NCBI RefSeq assembly: GCF_004354015.1
Contig: NZ_SMRU01000002.1
Span: 124,001 to 188,000 of the forward strand
Direction: 5' to 3'
DNA length: 64,000 nt
From: Arthrobacter terricola
GTDB taxonomy: Bacteria; Actinomycetota; Actinomycetes; Actinomycetales; Micrococcaceae
Below, piece after piece: positions 17,171-25,969 of the stretch. A program made the position numbers and the translations under genes. Within the stretch, counting starts at the first letter, position 1. Each line of letters starts with the position of its first letter. The notes beneath the pieces are model-generated. The model was not told the DNA's origin. It ran no database searches and saw only the letters and a program-made list of their open reading frames with translations.

Positions 17171-17689
17171 ATGACAAGTATGAAGACTACCACCGCTGCC
17201 CTCCCGCCATCGGGGGACCCGGGATCCGGATCCCCGGACGACACCGCCCTCACGAGCGCCTTGACGGCCTCACGGGCCCTGTTGGGGGTGATCGCCCGGT
17301 CGCTGGCACCCGTGATGGACACGGTGACGCTGCCCCAGTTCCGGGTCCTGGTGGTGCTGTCCAACTTCGGGCCGCTGCGGATGGGCGACCTGGCCCAGCA
17401 TGTAGGGGCGAACCAGTCCAGCTTCAGCCGGTTCGCCGACAGGATGGTCGCCGGCGGGCTCATTGCCCGTTCGGCGAGCCCCGGCAGCCGCCGCGAGGTC
17501 ATCATCTCCCTGACGGCAGAGGGTGCACGCGTGTATGCCGAGGTCACCGGGGCCCGCAAAAAGGAAATCGCCCTGGTCCTGGAGAAGCTCTCCGATGCGG
17601 AGCTGGACGCGGTCCGGGCCGGCTTTGAGGTCTTCGCCCGCGCCGCCGGGGAGCCCTCCGCGGACGAGACCCTGATCCTGGGGATCTAG
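17171..17689 (+). CDS. MarR-family transcriptional regulator
   Basis: A MarR winged-helix protein of about 172 residues: LRMGDLAQHVGANQSSFSRFADRMVAGG is the recognition helix region and SASPGSRREVIISLT the wing. ATGs at 17171 and 17180 are both possible and neither has a clear ribosome site, so a leaderless or near-leaderless transcript is likely. The AT-rich gap to the ClC gene (17149-17170, with AATATATGTACTATG) is the probable operator-promoter. The CtaG gene begins one base after its stop, so the two are co-transcribed. Confidence 0.88.
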   Translation: MTSMKTTTAALPPSGDPGSGSPDDTALTSALTASRALLGVIARSLAPVMDTVTLPQFRVLVVLSNFGPLRMGDLAQHVGANQSSFSRFADRMVAGGLIARSASPGSRREVIISLTAEGARVYAEVTGARKKEIALVLEKLSDAELDAVRAGFEVFARAAGEPSADETLILGI

Positions 17690-17690
17690 C

Positions 17691-18722
17691 ATGGCGCCGC
17701 CGGCCGCCATGCCGGGACCGGGCACCGGGGATCCGGGCGCGATGATGAGCGGGCCGATGTGGATGCCGGACCTGCCACCCACCCTTGACCGCGTGCTGGC
17801 CTGGCACCCCCAGCCCGTCCCCCTTCTGCCGCTGCTCGTTCTGCTCCTGCTGGCGCTCTATGGCTGCGGTGTCCTCGTTCTCCGCCGCAGGGGTGTGCGC
17901 TGGCCGGCCGTGCGGAGCATCTGGTGGCTTCTGGGCCTGGCAACCGTGCTGTCCGTCACGGCCACCGGAATCGAGGGTTACGGCATGGAACTCTTCAGCA
18001 TCCACATGATCCAGCACATGGTCCTGAACATGCTCGCTCCCGTGTTCCTGGTCCTGGGGGCCCCGGTGACCCTGCTGCTCAGGGCCTTGCCGGCAGGAGC
18101 TGGTGGACGCGGAAGCCTCAGGCGAGGCATCCTGCGGGTCCTTCACAGCCGGGCCGCCGCCCTCCTGATGCATCCGGCCGTGACATTCGCCCTGTTCATC
18201 ACCAGCCTGTACGGGCTGTACTTCACTCCCGTCTTCGACTACCTGATGGGCACCTGGTGGGGGCACAACCTGATGCTCGTGCACTTCCTTCTCATCGGGT
18301 TCATCTACTTCTGGGGGATCATCGGCGTCGACCCTTCCCCGCGGAAATCCCGGTCCGGGCTGCGTGCCAAGGCCGGCCCGGTGCTGCCGGTGCTCGAACT
18401 GGCCGCTACCGCGCCCTTCCACGCCTTTTTCGGGGTCGTGGTCATGATGTCCACCGCGTTGCTGGTCAGGTTCTACGCCACGCCGGTGCCCGGCTGGCAC
18501 GTGTCCCCGCTGGCTGACCAGGCCGCCGGCGGGGGCATCGCCTGGGGATTCACCGAGCTTCCGACCCTCCTCGTCCTCGGGGTGCTTGTCGTGAAATGGC
18601 AGAAATCGGACCAGCGCACCACCGGGGCCGCTGACAGGCGTGCGTCCCGTGAGGGCGACACCGAGCTTGCCGACTACAACGCCTACCTGAGCTCACTGGA
18701 GAACAGGCCCCTGCGCCGATGA
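17691..18722 (+). CDS. Cytochrome c oxidase assembly protein, CtaG (caa3) family
   Basis: A 343-residue polytopic protein with about seven to nine hydrophobic helices and the family's His-rich segments FSIHMIQHMVLNMLAPV and TWWGHNLMLVHFLLIG, which may bind copper. A Met/Pro-rich N-terminus (MPGPGTGDPGAMMSGPMWMP) could be a loose metal-binding stretch. The ATG starts one base after the MarR stop. CtaG-type proteins help build the copper site of heme-copper oxidases at the outer membrane face; no oxidase gene is in this window. Confidence 0.88.
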   Translation: MAPPAAMPGPGTGDPGAMMSGPMWMPDLPPTLDRVLAWHPQPVPLLPLLVLLLLALYGCGVLVLRRRGVRWPAVRSIWWLLGLATVLSVTATGIEGYGMELFSIHMIQHMVLNMLAPVFLVLGAPVTLLLRALPAGAGGRGSLRRGILRVLHSRAAALLMHPAVTFALFITSLYGLYFTPVFDYLMGTWWGHNLMLVHFLLIGFIYFWGIIGVDPSPRKSRSGLRAKAGPVLPVLELAATAPFHAFFGVVVMMSTALLVRFYATPVPGWHVSPLADQAAGGGIAWGFTELPTLLVLGVLVVKWQKSDQRTTGAADRRASREGDTELADYNAYLSSLENRPLRR

Positions 18723-18774
18723 CCCCGCCGGACAGCGGTCCCGGGGCCGTCTTCTACGCCTTCACGCTCGGGCT

Positions 18775-19085
18775 CGTCGCCCGGCAACTCACTCCGCGTC
18801 ATGGCGGAGGCCGTTCGGTGGGGAAAACGCGGCGCGCGGATCAACACGATCAGTCCCGGCATAATCTTCACGCCTCTTGCGAAAGACGAGCTGACCGGGC
18901 CGCGCGGCGAGGGGTACCGGCGCATGATCGAGCTGTCTCCCGTGGGGCGGGGCGGAACCCCGGACGAAGTCGGCGCGGTGGGAGCGCTCCTGATGGGCCC
19001 GGACGGCGCCTTCATCACCGGAAGCGACTTCCTCATGGACGTCGGCGTGACCGCCTCCTGTTTCTACGGTGAACTCGCCCCCCAA
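18775..19085 (+). pseudogene. 3' remnant of a short-chain dehydrogenase (SDR)
   Basis: From about 18775 the sequence reads PGNSLRVMAEAVRWGKRGARINTISPGII and ends with the SDR C-terminus (GAFITGSDFLMDVGVTAS). The Rossmann fold, Ser and Tyr-Lys catalytic residues are missing: only about the last 100 residues remain. Upstream bases read straight out of the end of the CtaG gene without any SDR N-terminus, so a deletion has joined them. Confidence 0.75.
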
Positions 19086-19480
19086 TATACGGAAAGTGCT
19101 CACGACCACTTTCCGTGGCCCCGGTCAACTGATTGACCATGCATCTTGCTTCACCAGCAGGGGCTTAGAAGCACGAACGGCAGACCACGCATCCGGGCAT
19201 GGGCTGGTCGAGCAGTCTGAAGGGTCCGAGGCTAACCGTCCTGAACACCAGCGATGCCGCCCACGGCACATCCGACAGAAACAAACCCATTCAGCCTGTC
19301 GCATGCCAAATATTGCTGCAATTTAATCGCCAGATAGCGCTGAGACTTACACGTTTTTCGGAGGCTTGCCCTGGGCGGTCATAAACGGTCGTTTTGAGGG
19401 GCTCACACCTGCATTCTTATCGAGTGGGGGTGTCTGATAGACACTGCCACCGGTGGGACGGCCTGCGTAGCGTTGTGGTT
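19086..19480. other. Intergenic stretch upstream of the XRE regulator
   Basis: No gene is supported in these roughly 395 bases. AAACGGTCGTTT at 19383-19394, an inverted pair of AAACG, occurs about 90 bases before the XRE start and recurs at 22849-22860. It may be an operator. Confidence 0.4.
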
Positions 19481-20464
19481 GTGGACAGAAAAGAGGAAAT
19501 CCGTGAGTTCCTGATCTCGCGGCGCGCGAAGGTCAGTCCGGAGCAGGCCGGGATCCCCAGCTACGGGGAGTTGCGCCGTGTGCCCGGCGTGCGCCGGGAG
19601 GAAGTGGCGCAGCTCGCCGGAGTGAGCACGGACTACTACCCGCGGCTGGAACGGGGCAGCATCCGCGGCGTCTCGGACTCGGTGCTGGAGGCGGTGGCCT
19701 CTGCCCTTCAGCTGGACGAAGCGGAGCGGGCCCACCTGATGGACCTGGCGCGGACGGCCAACGCGCTGTCGCACCGCACCCCGCGCCGGCCGGCGCAGCA
19801 GCGGGTCCGTCCCGGGGTGCTCCGCGTGCTGGATGGCATGACCGGTGTGGTGGCCATGGTGCAGAACGGTCGCTCGGACGTGCTGGCCGCCAACCTCCTG
19901 GGCCGGGCCCTGTACGGGCCAGTGTTCAACTTCGCCTCAGCCTCAGGGCAGAGCCTTCCGGGCCGGCTGCCGAACCAGGCGCGCTACCTCTTCCTCGATC
20001 CGGGCGCCGGGGACTTCTACCCCGATTGGCCGGCTATCGCGGCCACCACGGTGGCGATGCTGCGCCTGGAAGCTGGGCGGAACCCCCATGACCGGGTCCT
20101 GAACGAACTGGTTGGGGAACTGACCACCCGCAGCGGGCTCTTCGCAGAGTTGTGGTCCGGACACGACGTGCGGATCCACACCACCGGGACCAAACGCTTC
20201 CACCACCCCGTGGCCGGGAACCTGTCCCTGCAGTTCGAGACCCTTCACCTTCCCGGCGATGAGGGCCAGACCCTGTTCACCTTCACCGCCGAGCCCGGCT
20301 CCCCGTCCGCGAACGCGCTGGCATTCCTTGCCACCTGGGCGGCGTCGCCGCCCGAAACATCCACCGCCGGTGGACCTGCCGGCGGATCCGCCGTCCCCGA
20401 AACGCTCCCCCACGAGCAGCCCGGGGCCCGCACTTCAAGAAAGACAGAACCAACACATGACTGA
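19481..20464 (+). CDS. XRE-family regulator with MmyB-like ligand-binding domain
   Basis: A 327-residue protein: an N-terminal helix-turn-helix (about residues 20-85; VPGVRREEVAQLAGVSTDYYPRLERG) and a C-terminal domain (about 100-275) of the MmyB/MltR type with the usual FLDPGAGDFYPDW and LSLQFETLHLPGDEGQTL segments. GTG at 19481 or 19475 is the likely start. It overlaps the next SDR gene (ATG at 20457 inside its end), so the regulator and reductase form an operon; proteins of this type commonly control an adjacent SDR or reductase gene. Confidence 0.85.
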   Translation: MDRKEEIREFLISRRAKVSPEQAGIPSYGELRRVPGVRREEVAQLAGVSTDYYPRLERGSIRGVSDSVLEAVASALQLDEAERAHLMDLARTANALSHRTPRRPAQQRVRPGVLRVLDGMTGVVAMVQNGRSDVLAANLLGRALYGPVFNFASASGQSLPGRLPNQARYLFLDPGAGDFYPDWPAIAATTVAMLRLEAGRNPHDRVLNELVGELTTRSGLFAELWSGHDVRIHTTGTKRFHHPVAGNLSLQFETLHLPGDEGQTLFTFTAEPGSPSANALAFLATWAASPPETSTAGGPAGGSAVPETLPHEQPGARTSRKTEPTHD

Positions 20465-21320
20465 ACAGAATGAAAACGTGACCGCCAAGAAGGTCTGGTT
20501 CATCACCGGCGCCGGCCGCGGCATGGGCACTGACATCGCCAAGGCCGCCTTGGCCGCCGGCCACGCGGTCGTCGCCACCGGCCGCAACCCCGACAAAGTC
20601 ACCCGAGCCGTCGGCGACAACGAGAACCTGCTGGCCGTGAAGCTCGACGTCACCGACCCCGCCGACGCGACGGCTGCCATCCAGGCCGCCGTGGACCGGT
20701 TCGGCCGGATCGACGTGCTCGTGAACAACGCAGGCAACTTCTACGCCGGATTCTTCGAGGAAATCACCCCGGAAGACTTCCGGGCCCAGATCGAAACCAC
20801 CATGTTCGGTCCCATGAACGTCACCCGCGCGGCGCTGCCGTTCCTGCGGGCCCAGCGCTCGGGCCTGCTCGTCACGATCTCCTCGACCGCCGGCATAGTC
20901 GGCGGGGAGTTCCTGACCGCCTACGCCGCGTCGAAGTTCGGCGTCGAGGGCTGGGCGGAGTCCCTGGCCCCGGAAATCGCCCCGTTCGGAATCCGTACCA
21001 TGATCGTGGAACCGGGGTTCTTCCGCACCGAGCTGCTCACCCCGGAATCCACCCGCTACGCCGAATCCACCGTCGAGGACTACGCCGAACGCAGCCGGCA
21101 GACCGTCGCTGCCTGGCAAAGCATGAACGGCCTGCAGGGCGGGGACCCTGCCAAACTCGCCAACGCCCTGATCAAACTGGCCGAACTGGCCGAGCCTCCG
21201 CTGCGCTTCGCCGCCGGTGCCGACGCCGTCGGAGTCTTCGAGACCCGGTCCACGGAACTCCAGGCCCAGGCCGACGCCCACCGGGGTCTCTCCAGCAACC
21301 TCGCCCACGACGACGCCTAA
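20457..21320 (+). CDS. SDR-family NAD(P)-dependent oxidoreductase
   Basis: A 287-residue short-chain dehydrogenase. Cofactor motif TGAGRGMG (residues about 17-24), NNAG, catalytic Ser in TISSTAG and YAASK are all present, so it should be active. The start ATG lies inside the end of the XRE gene. Substrate is unknown; the extended C-terminal region after YAASK is typical of classical SDRs acting on carbonyls or sugars. Confidence 0.88.
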   Translation: MTEQNENVTAKKVWFITGAGRGMGTDIAKAALAAGHAVVATGRNPDKVTRAVGDNENLLAVKLDVTDPADATAAIQAAVDRFGRIDVLVNNAGNFYAGFFEEITPEDFRAQIETTMFGPMNVTRAALPFLRAQRSGLLVTISSTAGIVGGEFLTAYAASKFGVEGWAESLAPEIAPFGIRTMIVEPGFFRTELLTPESTRYAESTVEDYAERSRQTVAAWQSMNGLQGGDPAKLANALIKLAELAEPPLRFAAGADAVGVFETRSTELQAQADAHRGLSSNLAHDDA

Positions 21321-21457
21321 CACCAGCGCGCCGGCCTGCGCCCCTGAGCCCAGGGCGCGGGCGACCACTAAGCAAAGCAACTCCTGAACAATCACCTTGG
21401 ACGCACGTGGCTGGCCCCTGCCCAAAACCAACCCCACACTTGGAGAAGATCACCCTC

Positions 21458-22168
21458 ATGACAGCAAAACTGACCGGCACCGTTGCCCTTGTTACCGGTG
21501 CGAGCAGCGGCATCGGCGACGCCACCGCCCGCCGCCTCGCCGAGCACGGCGCCACCTTAGCCATACTCGGCCGCCGCCGGGACCGCCTTGACACGCTGGT
21601 GGCTGACATCGAGGCCGCCGGCGGGGCCGCTCTCACGGTCGAGGCCGACATCACCGACCGCGCCCAGGCCGAGAATGCCGTTGCCACCGTCATCGAGCGC
21701 TTCGGCCGCCTCGACATCCTCGTCAACAACGCAGGCCTCATGCTCCTTGGCCCCGTGGTCGGAGCCGACGTCGACGAGTGGGAACGGATGATCGCGGTCA
21801 ACCAGAAAGGTCTGCTCTACATGACCAATGCGGCCCTGCCGCACCTGCTCGCGGCTGCCAAGGACGGGTTGCGCGAGGTTGCCGACATCGTGAACGTCTC
21901 CTCGATCGCCGGGCGGCAGGCGTGGGCGAACTACGGCGTCTACAACATGACGAAGTTCGGGGTAAACGGGTTCACCGAGGCCCTGCGCCAGGAAGTCACC
22001 CAGAAGCACGTCCGCGTGGGCGTGATCGAGCCCGGCGCGGTCGCAACCGAGCTCGTCTCGCACAACAACGAGACGATGCCGTGCGCGCCGGCAAGATCAA
22101 CTACATCGGCTTATCGAACTTCACCGGATGGCAGCTTCAGCTCACCCTCGACACGGCGAAGGCGATGA
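21458..22168 (+). CDS. SDR oxidoreductase, C-terminally truncated with foreign tail
   Basis: The ATG at 21458 opens a classical SDR: TGASSGIG cofactor motif, NNAG, Ser in NVSSIAG and YNMTK in the catalytic position. The SDR match runs to GAVATELVSHNNET (about 22077) and then stops; the last 30 codons read out of frame through an aldo/keto reductase remnant and look random. The true family continues for about 30 residues covering the end of the fold, so activity is doubtful. The junction is a deletion scar. Confidence 0.7.
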   Translation: MTAKLTGTVALVTGASSGIGDATARRLAEHGATLAILGRRRDRLDTLVADIEAAGGAALTVEADITDRAQAENAVATVIERFGRLDILVNNAGLMLLGPVVGADVDEWERMIAVNQKGLLYMTNAALPHLLAAAKDGLREVADIVNVSSIAGRQAWANYGVYNMTKFGVNGFTEALRQEVTQKHVRVGVIEPGAVATELVSHNNETMPCAPARSTTSAYRTSPDGSFSSPSTRRRR

Positions 22169-22712
22169 GCTTCCAGGTGCCCGTCACCCTGCAACCGCAG
22201 TACAGCCTCGTCTCGCGCGAGATCGAATACGAGATCGTCCCGGCAGCCCTGCACAACGACATAGGCCTGCTGCCCTGGTCGCCGCTGGCGGCAGGATTCC
22301 TTAGCGGCAAGTACAACAAGGGCGAGAGGGCAAGCGGGGATACCCGCGCCGGCGTCGGCGACCCGATGAACGATCACATCTTCGGCGATCTCGCCGCGAA
22401 AGATCAGAACTGGGCCACTCTCGACGCCGTCCGCGACATTGCGAGGACGACCAACGTCACCCCGGCACAGGTCGCGCTGAGCTGGGCCGCGAACCGCCCC
22501 GGAGTCACAGCTCCGATCATCGGCGCGAAGACCCTGAAACAGCTTGAACAAAACCTCGTCGCGGGCGACCTCGTGCTGAGCAAAACGGACACCGCGCGGC
22601 TGAACGAGGTCAGCGCGCCCACACCGAACGACTACCCTACGGTCCGTTCGGAGTGAAGCAGCGCGATCGCTACATCGGTTCCAGCGACCAGGCGATCGGC
22701 GAGCTCTTCTAA
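22080..22712 (+). pseudogene. Aldo/keto reductase, 5' deleted and frameshifted
   Basis: Right after the SDR break, frame 1 gives VRAGKINYIGLSNFTGWQLQ, the middle of an AKR, and goes on through LQPQYSLVSREIE, LLPWSPLAAGFLSGKY and APIIGAKTLKQLEQNL. The N-terminal half with the catalytic Asp, Tyr and Lys is missing. Near 22635 one C is lost (DYP then YGPFGVKQRDRYIG in another frame) and the original end ELF-stop is at 22712. Both a large deletion and a point frameshift have killed the gene. Confidence 0.8.
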
Positions 22713-23034
22713 ATACGCCGGCAGCCCAAGTACCCCCTCCGCCCCGCTTGCCGGCCTGATGTTTGAGCTCAATGGTCACCTACTTCGGTTTTTGGTCGAA
22801 GCAGGTCAAAACTCTTCTCCGATCAGTTTTGCATCAGGCAAAATTCGGAAACGGTCGTTTGACCACGCAGTGAACTTGATTAGTTGCTGCTGGCGGAGGC
22901 CGCTCTTGAATATTCGCTGCTGTTGACGTATGGGACCGTGAAGGCTGCGATGTCCCCCCGCGCGGCGCACACCACTTTCGATCTGTCGAGAACGGGCATT
23001 CCCCTGGTGGCGGATCAGGATGGTGTACTTCGTC
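22713..23034. other. Intergenic stretch
   Basis: About 320 bases with no supported gene. The second AAACGGTCGTTT copy lies at 22849-22860. Confidence 0.4.
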
Positions 23035-23064
23035 TTAAGTAGGTAGACTGGGCTACCTACTTAA
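23035..23064. promoter_or_regulatory. TetR operator palindrome
   Basis: A perfect 12-bp inverted repeat, TTAAGTAGGTAG and CTACCTACTTAA, separated by 6 bases (ACTGGG). It ends 12 bases before the TetR start, so binding would block its own transcription or translation start. Confidence 0.85.
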
Positions 23065-23076
23065 GGAAGTGATGTT

Positions 23077-23658
23077 GTGGGTGATGGTGTGGGCCGGGAG
23101 CGGCCGGCGCGTGATCGGTTGATGACGGCCGCCGCTGAGTTGTTCTATGCGCAGGGGATGGCCGCTACCGGGATTGATGCGATCACCGAGAGGGCGGGTG
23201 TGGCGCGGAAGAGCCTGTACAACAACTTCGCGTCCAAGGACGATCTGGTGCTCGCTTATATCCGGGAACGCCACCAGGAGTGGCTGGGGCTGTACGAGCT
23301 GCGCCTCATCAATGCTCAGACTTCGCGCGATCGGGTATTGGCGGTGTTCGATGCCTACATCGATCATGCCGGCGCCGCCTACGTCCACGGGTTTCGCGGG
23401 TGCGGGCTGCTCAACGCAGCCGCCGAGCTGCCTGCGGGCGCGCCCGGGCGGGTGGCGGTCCGCGAGCACAAGGAACAAGTCGAGGCGATCCTGGCCGCTG
23501 GTCTGGCCGGGGTCGTCGACGCCGACCGGGCAGCAGAGCTCGCCGAGCAGTTGGCGTTCGTGCTCGAAGGTGCGGTAGCCCGCGCCGGCCTGGAGGGCTC
23601 TGTGGAGCGATTGGTCCATGCCCGCGCGATCGCCGCCGCGCTGGTGGATGCGCCGTGA
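23077..23658 (+). CDS. TetR-family transcriptional regulator
   Basis: A 193-residue regulator with the N-terminal helix-turn-helix ITERAGVARKSLYNNFASKDDLVLAYI and a ligand-binding C-terminal part with GFRGCGLLNAAAELP, seen in the YxaF/LmrA-like branch. The GTG at 23077 follows a GGAAG site. Its stop overlaps the GTG of the EamA exporter (23655), so both are in one operon under the palindrome at 23035-23064. Confidence 0.9.
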   Translation: MGDGVGRERPARDRLMTAAAELFYAQGMAATGIDAITERAGVARKSLYNNFASKDDLVLAYIRERHQEWLGLYELRLINAQTSRDRVLAVFDAYIDHAGAAYVHGFRGCGLLNAAAELPAGAPGRVAVREHKEQVEAILAAGLAGVVDADRAAELAEQLAFVLEGAVARAGLEGSVERLVHARAIAAALVDAP

Positions 23659-24626
23659 GGCGCGAGAGGTTGATCGCCATCGCGGCGATCACCATTACCT
23701 CAATTCTGTGGGGCACCTCGGGCACCGCCGCAACATTTGCACCCGACGCTGGCCCGCTGGCGATCGGAGCCGCCGCCCTGGGGATCGGCGGCCTCTTGCA
23801 GGCTCTTATCGCGATTCCTGCGCTACGCGCCGGCCGCGGGCAACTACGCGCCAACCTCCCATTGACGGGACTGGGCGCGGTGGCGGTGGCAATCTACCCA
23901 TTGGCGTTCTACAGCTCGATGCACCTGGCCGGGGTGGCGCTCGGCACCGTCGTGTCCCTGGCCTCGGCACCGCTGGCTTCCGGTGTGCTGGAATGGTTCG
24001 TCCAACGCACCCCGCTCAGCCGGTGGTGGATGTTGGCCGCCGGGCTAGGCGTAACTGGCAGCACCCTGCTGTGTCTTTCCAAGATGGCCCACGACCCCGG
24101 CGATGTCGGTTCGACGCTCGCCGGCATCGGGCTCGGTCTGGTCGCCGGCGCCACTTACGCCACATATTCGTGGTGCGCCCAACGCCTCATGAGCCGCGGC
24201 ATTAGTCGCGCAGCTTCGATGGGGGCAGTGTTCGGGGCCGGCGGCCTTCTGCTGGTGCCGGTCCTGCTTCTGACCGGCGCGCCGCTGATCGCGAGCTCTC
24301 AGGCGTTCGCCGTCGCAGCCTACATGGCTCTGATCCCGATGTTTCTGGGCTACTTGCTCTTCGGATATGGTCTTGAGCGCGTCACTGCCAGCACCGCAAC
24401 CACGATCACCCTGAGTGAGCCGGCCATTGCCGCGGTCCTGGCCGTGGCCATCGTCGGTGAACGCCTCAGCACTGTCGGCTGGGTAGGGCTTGGCATCATT
24501 GCCGTGGCTCTCGCGGTCCTGGCGATCGCGCCAACCAACAACACCGCACGGTTCCTCACCCTGCTGACGGACCCCGTAGGTGTTGCCACGATCGTCACGA
24601 TCCAAGCGCGGGGCCACAACCGCTGA
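23655..24626 (+). CDS. EamA-family (DMT) exporter
   Basis: A 323-residue protein with about ten hydrophobic helices in two EamA repeats (SILWGTSGTAATF in the first; TLSEPAIAAVLAVAIVGE at the end of the second). It starts at the GTG overlapping the TetR stop. It would export a small metabolite or toxic compound; co-transcription with a self-regulated TetR gene points to an inducible efflux system. Confidence 0.87.
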   Translation: MRRERLIAIAAITITSILWGTSGTAATFAPDAGPLAIGAAALGIGGLLQALIAIPALRAGRGQLRANLPLTGLGAVAVAIYPLAFYSSMHLAGVALGTVVSLASAPLASGVLEWFVQRTPLSRWWMLAAGLGVTGSTLLCLSKMAHDPGDVGSTLAGIGLGLVAGATYATYSWCAQRLMSRGISRAASMGAVFGAGGLLLVPVLLLTGAPLIASSQAFAVAAYMALIPMFLGYLLFGYGLERVTASTATTITLSEPAIAAVLAVAIVGERLSTVGWVGLGIIAVALAVLAIAPTNNTARFLTLLTDPVGVATIVTIQARGHNR

Positions 24627-24654
24627 CGTGATGACCTCGCTGTAGTCTGACGCC

Positions 24655-25593
24655 ATGGCCATGGAACTGATCTCACTAACACCCACTCAAGCCCTAGGGA
24701 TCCCGGTCGCCCTCATCGGCTCCGTCTTCCTGGCCCTGGGCGCCCAATTCCAGCACCGCGGTGTATCCGCCGGTAAATCCGGGGACGGGACCGGGAAAAA
24801 GACAGGACTGAAGCTAACAGATCTATTCACACTGGTACGGCGACCCTCCTGGATCGCCGGGACGCTGATGCTTGGCCTGGCGGTAATCCTGCAACTCTTC
24901 AGCCTGTATCTGGCGCCCTTGACTGTGGTCCAGCCTCTAGGCGCCCTCGCTCTCGTCATCACCGCTGTCCTCAACGCACGGACAAACAGGACGAAACTGG
25001 GCACGCAGACGATCCGGGCCGTGACCTTTTGTGTCGGAGGCATCGGCCTATTTGTCACTGTCGCGGCCCTGACCACCACCACGGTCCCGATCCACGACAC
25101 CCAGCTGATCATCGTCGTTGCCGTCCTCACCGTCGTGCTGGTTGTTTTCGCCGCCGTCTTCGTCTTCCTCCGCAGGAAGCTCACCCCGCTCTCTTACATC
25201 GTCGCAGCGGGGGTCCTGTTCGGGTTTGTCGCGACCCTGGCGAAAGTCGTCATCGACCGCGTCCATACCCTGGTCCGGTTCGGGTTTCACTTCGAACCAG
25301 GAGACGCGCTCACCTTCGTATGTGTAACCGGCTTGATCGCTGCCGCCCTGTCGGGGTCCTACTTCGTCCAAACCGCATATTCGTCCGGACCGCCCGACCT
25401 TGTCGTCGCCGGATTGACGGTCATTGATCCTCTGATCGGCGTGAGCATTGGAATCGCCGTGCTCGGCGAAGCCTCCTCCGCTCCGCTCTGGGCAGGCATC
25501 GTGTTCATCCTCGCCGGAGCGCTGGCAGTTTATGGTGTTTTCCAGCTCTCCGTCCGCCATGCCCGCCCAATCCCGGCCGAGCCGCGATTGTGA
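24655..25593 (+). CDS. DMT-superfamily membrane protein (NIPA-like layout)
   Basis: A 312-residue protein with about nine hydrophobic helices. The N-terminal segment ALIGSVFLALGAQFQHRGV and VVQPLGALALVITAVLNA resemble the EamA/NIPA fold, distinct from the preceding EamA gene. It begins 28 bases after that gene, but its layout and downstream neighbour suggest it belongs with the glycosyltransferase, an arrangement I recall from other actinobacteria. A lipid or glycolipid transport role is speculative. Confidence 0.75.
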   Translation: MAMELISLTPTQALGIPVALIGSVFLALGAQFQHRGVSAGKSGDGTGKKTGLKLTDLFTLVRRPSWIAGTLMLGLAVILQLFSLYLAPLTVVQPLGALALVITAVLNARTNRTKLGTQTIRAVTFCVGGIGLFVTVAALTTTTVPIHDTQLIIVVAVLTVVLVVFAAVFVFLRRKLTPLSYIVAAGVLFGFVATLAKVVIDRVHTLVRFGFHFEPGDALTFVCVTGLIAAALSGSYFVQTAYSSGPPDLVVAGLTVIDPLIGVSIGIAVLGEASSAPLWAGIVFILAGALAVYGVFQLSVRHARPIPAEPRL

Positions 25594-25969
25594 ACATTGC
25601 AAAGCCGCGCCGCAGGTTCCTGAAGTCTGATTCCGTGAGCTGCACGGGCAGCGCCTGACGGGAGGCTGGCGGCGCCCCCCTTCCTCAGGGCCACCGCAAA
25701 ACGAGGGCCGCCCCGGAGAACAGGCGCCAGCTGCCACCTAGAAACATTTGAGCCGCAGCCCGGCCGCGGACGAAAAAGCCTGGACGCGTTCGTCCCATCC
25801 AGACCAAGCTTTTGATCCATTGATTGCAAAGTCGAAGCAGGGCAGGCCAGGCCGGATCAACGCATGGTGCCTGCCCGGGCTCGCTCAGGAGGTACCGGCC
25901 CGGCCCTTTGCATCACCGAGCACGGCCAGGCCTCGTCCGTGTGGTGATGCGGCCTGCTAGCCTCACTCC
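25594..25969. other. Intergenic stretch before the glycosyltransferase
   Basis: About 375 bases in which no gene is supported. It presumably carries the promoter of the glycosyltransferase. Confidence 0.4.
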
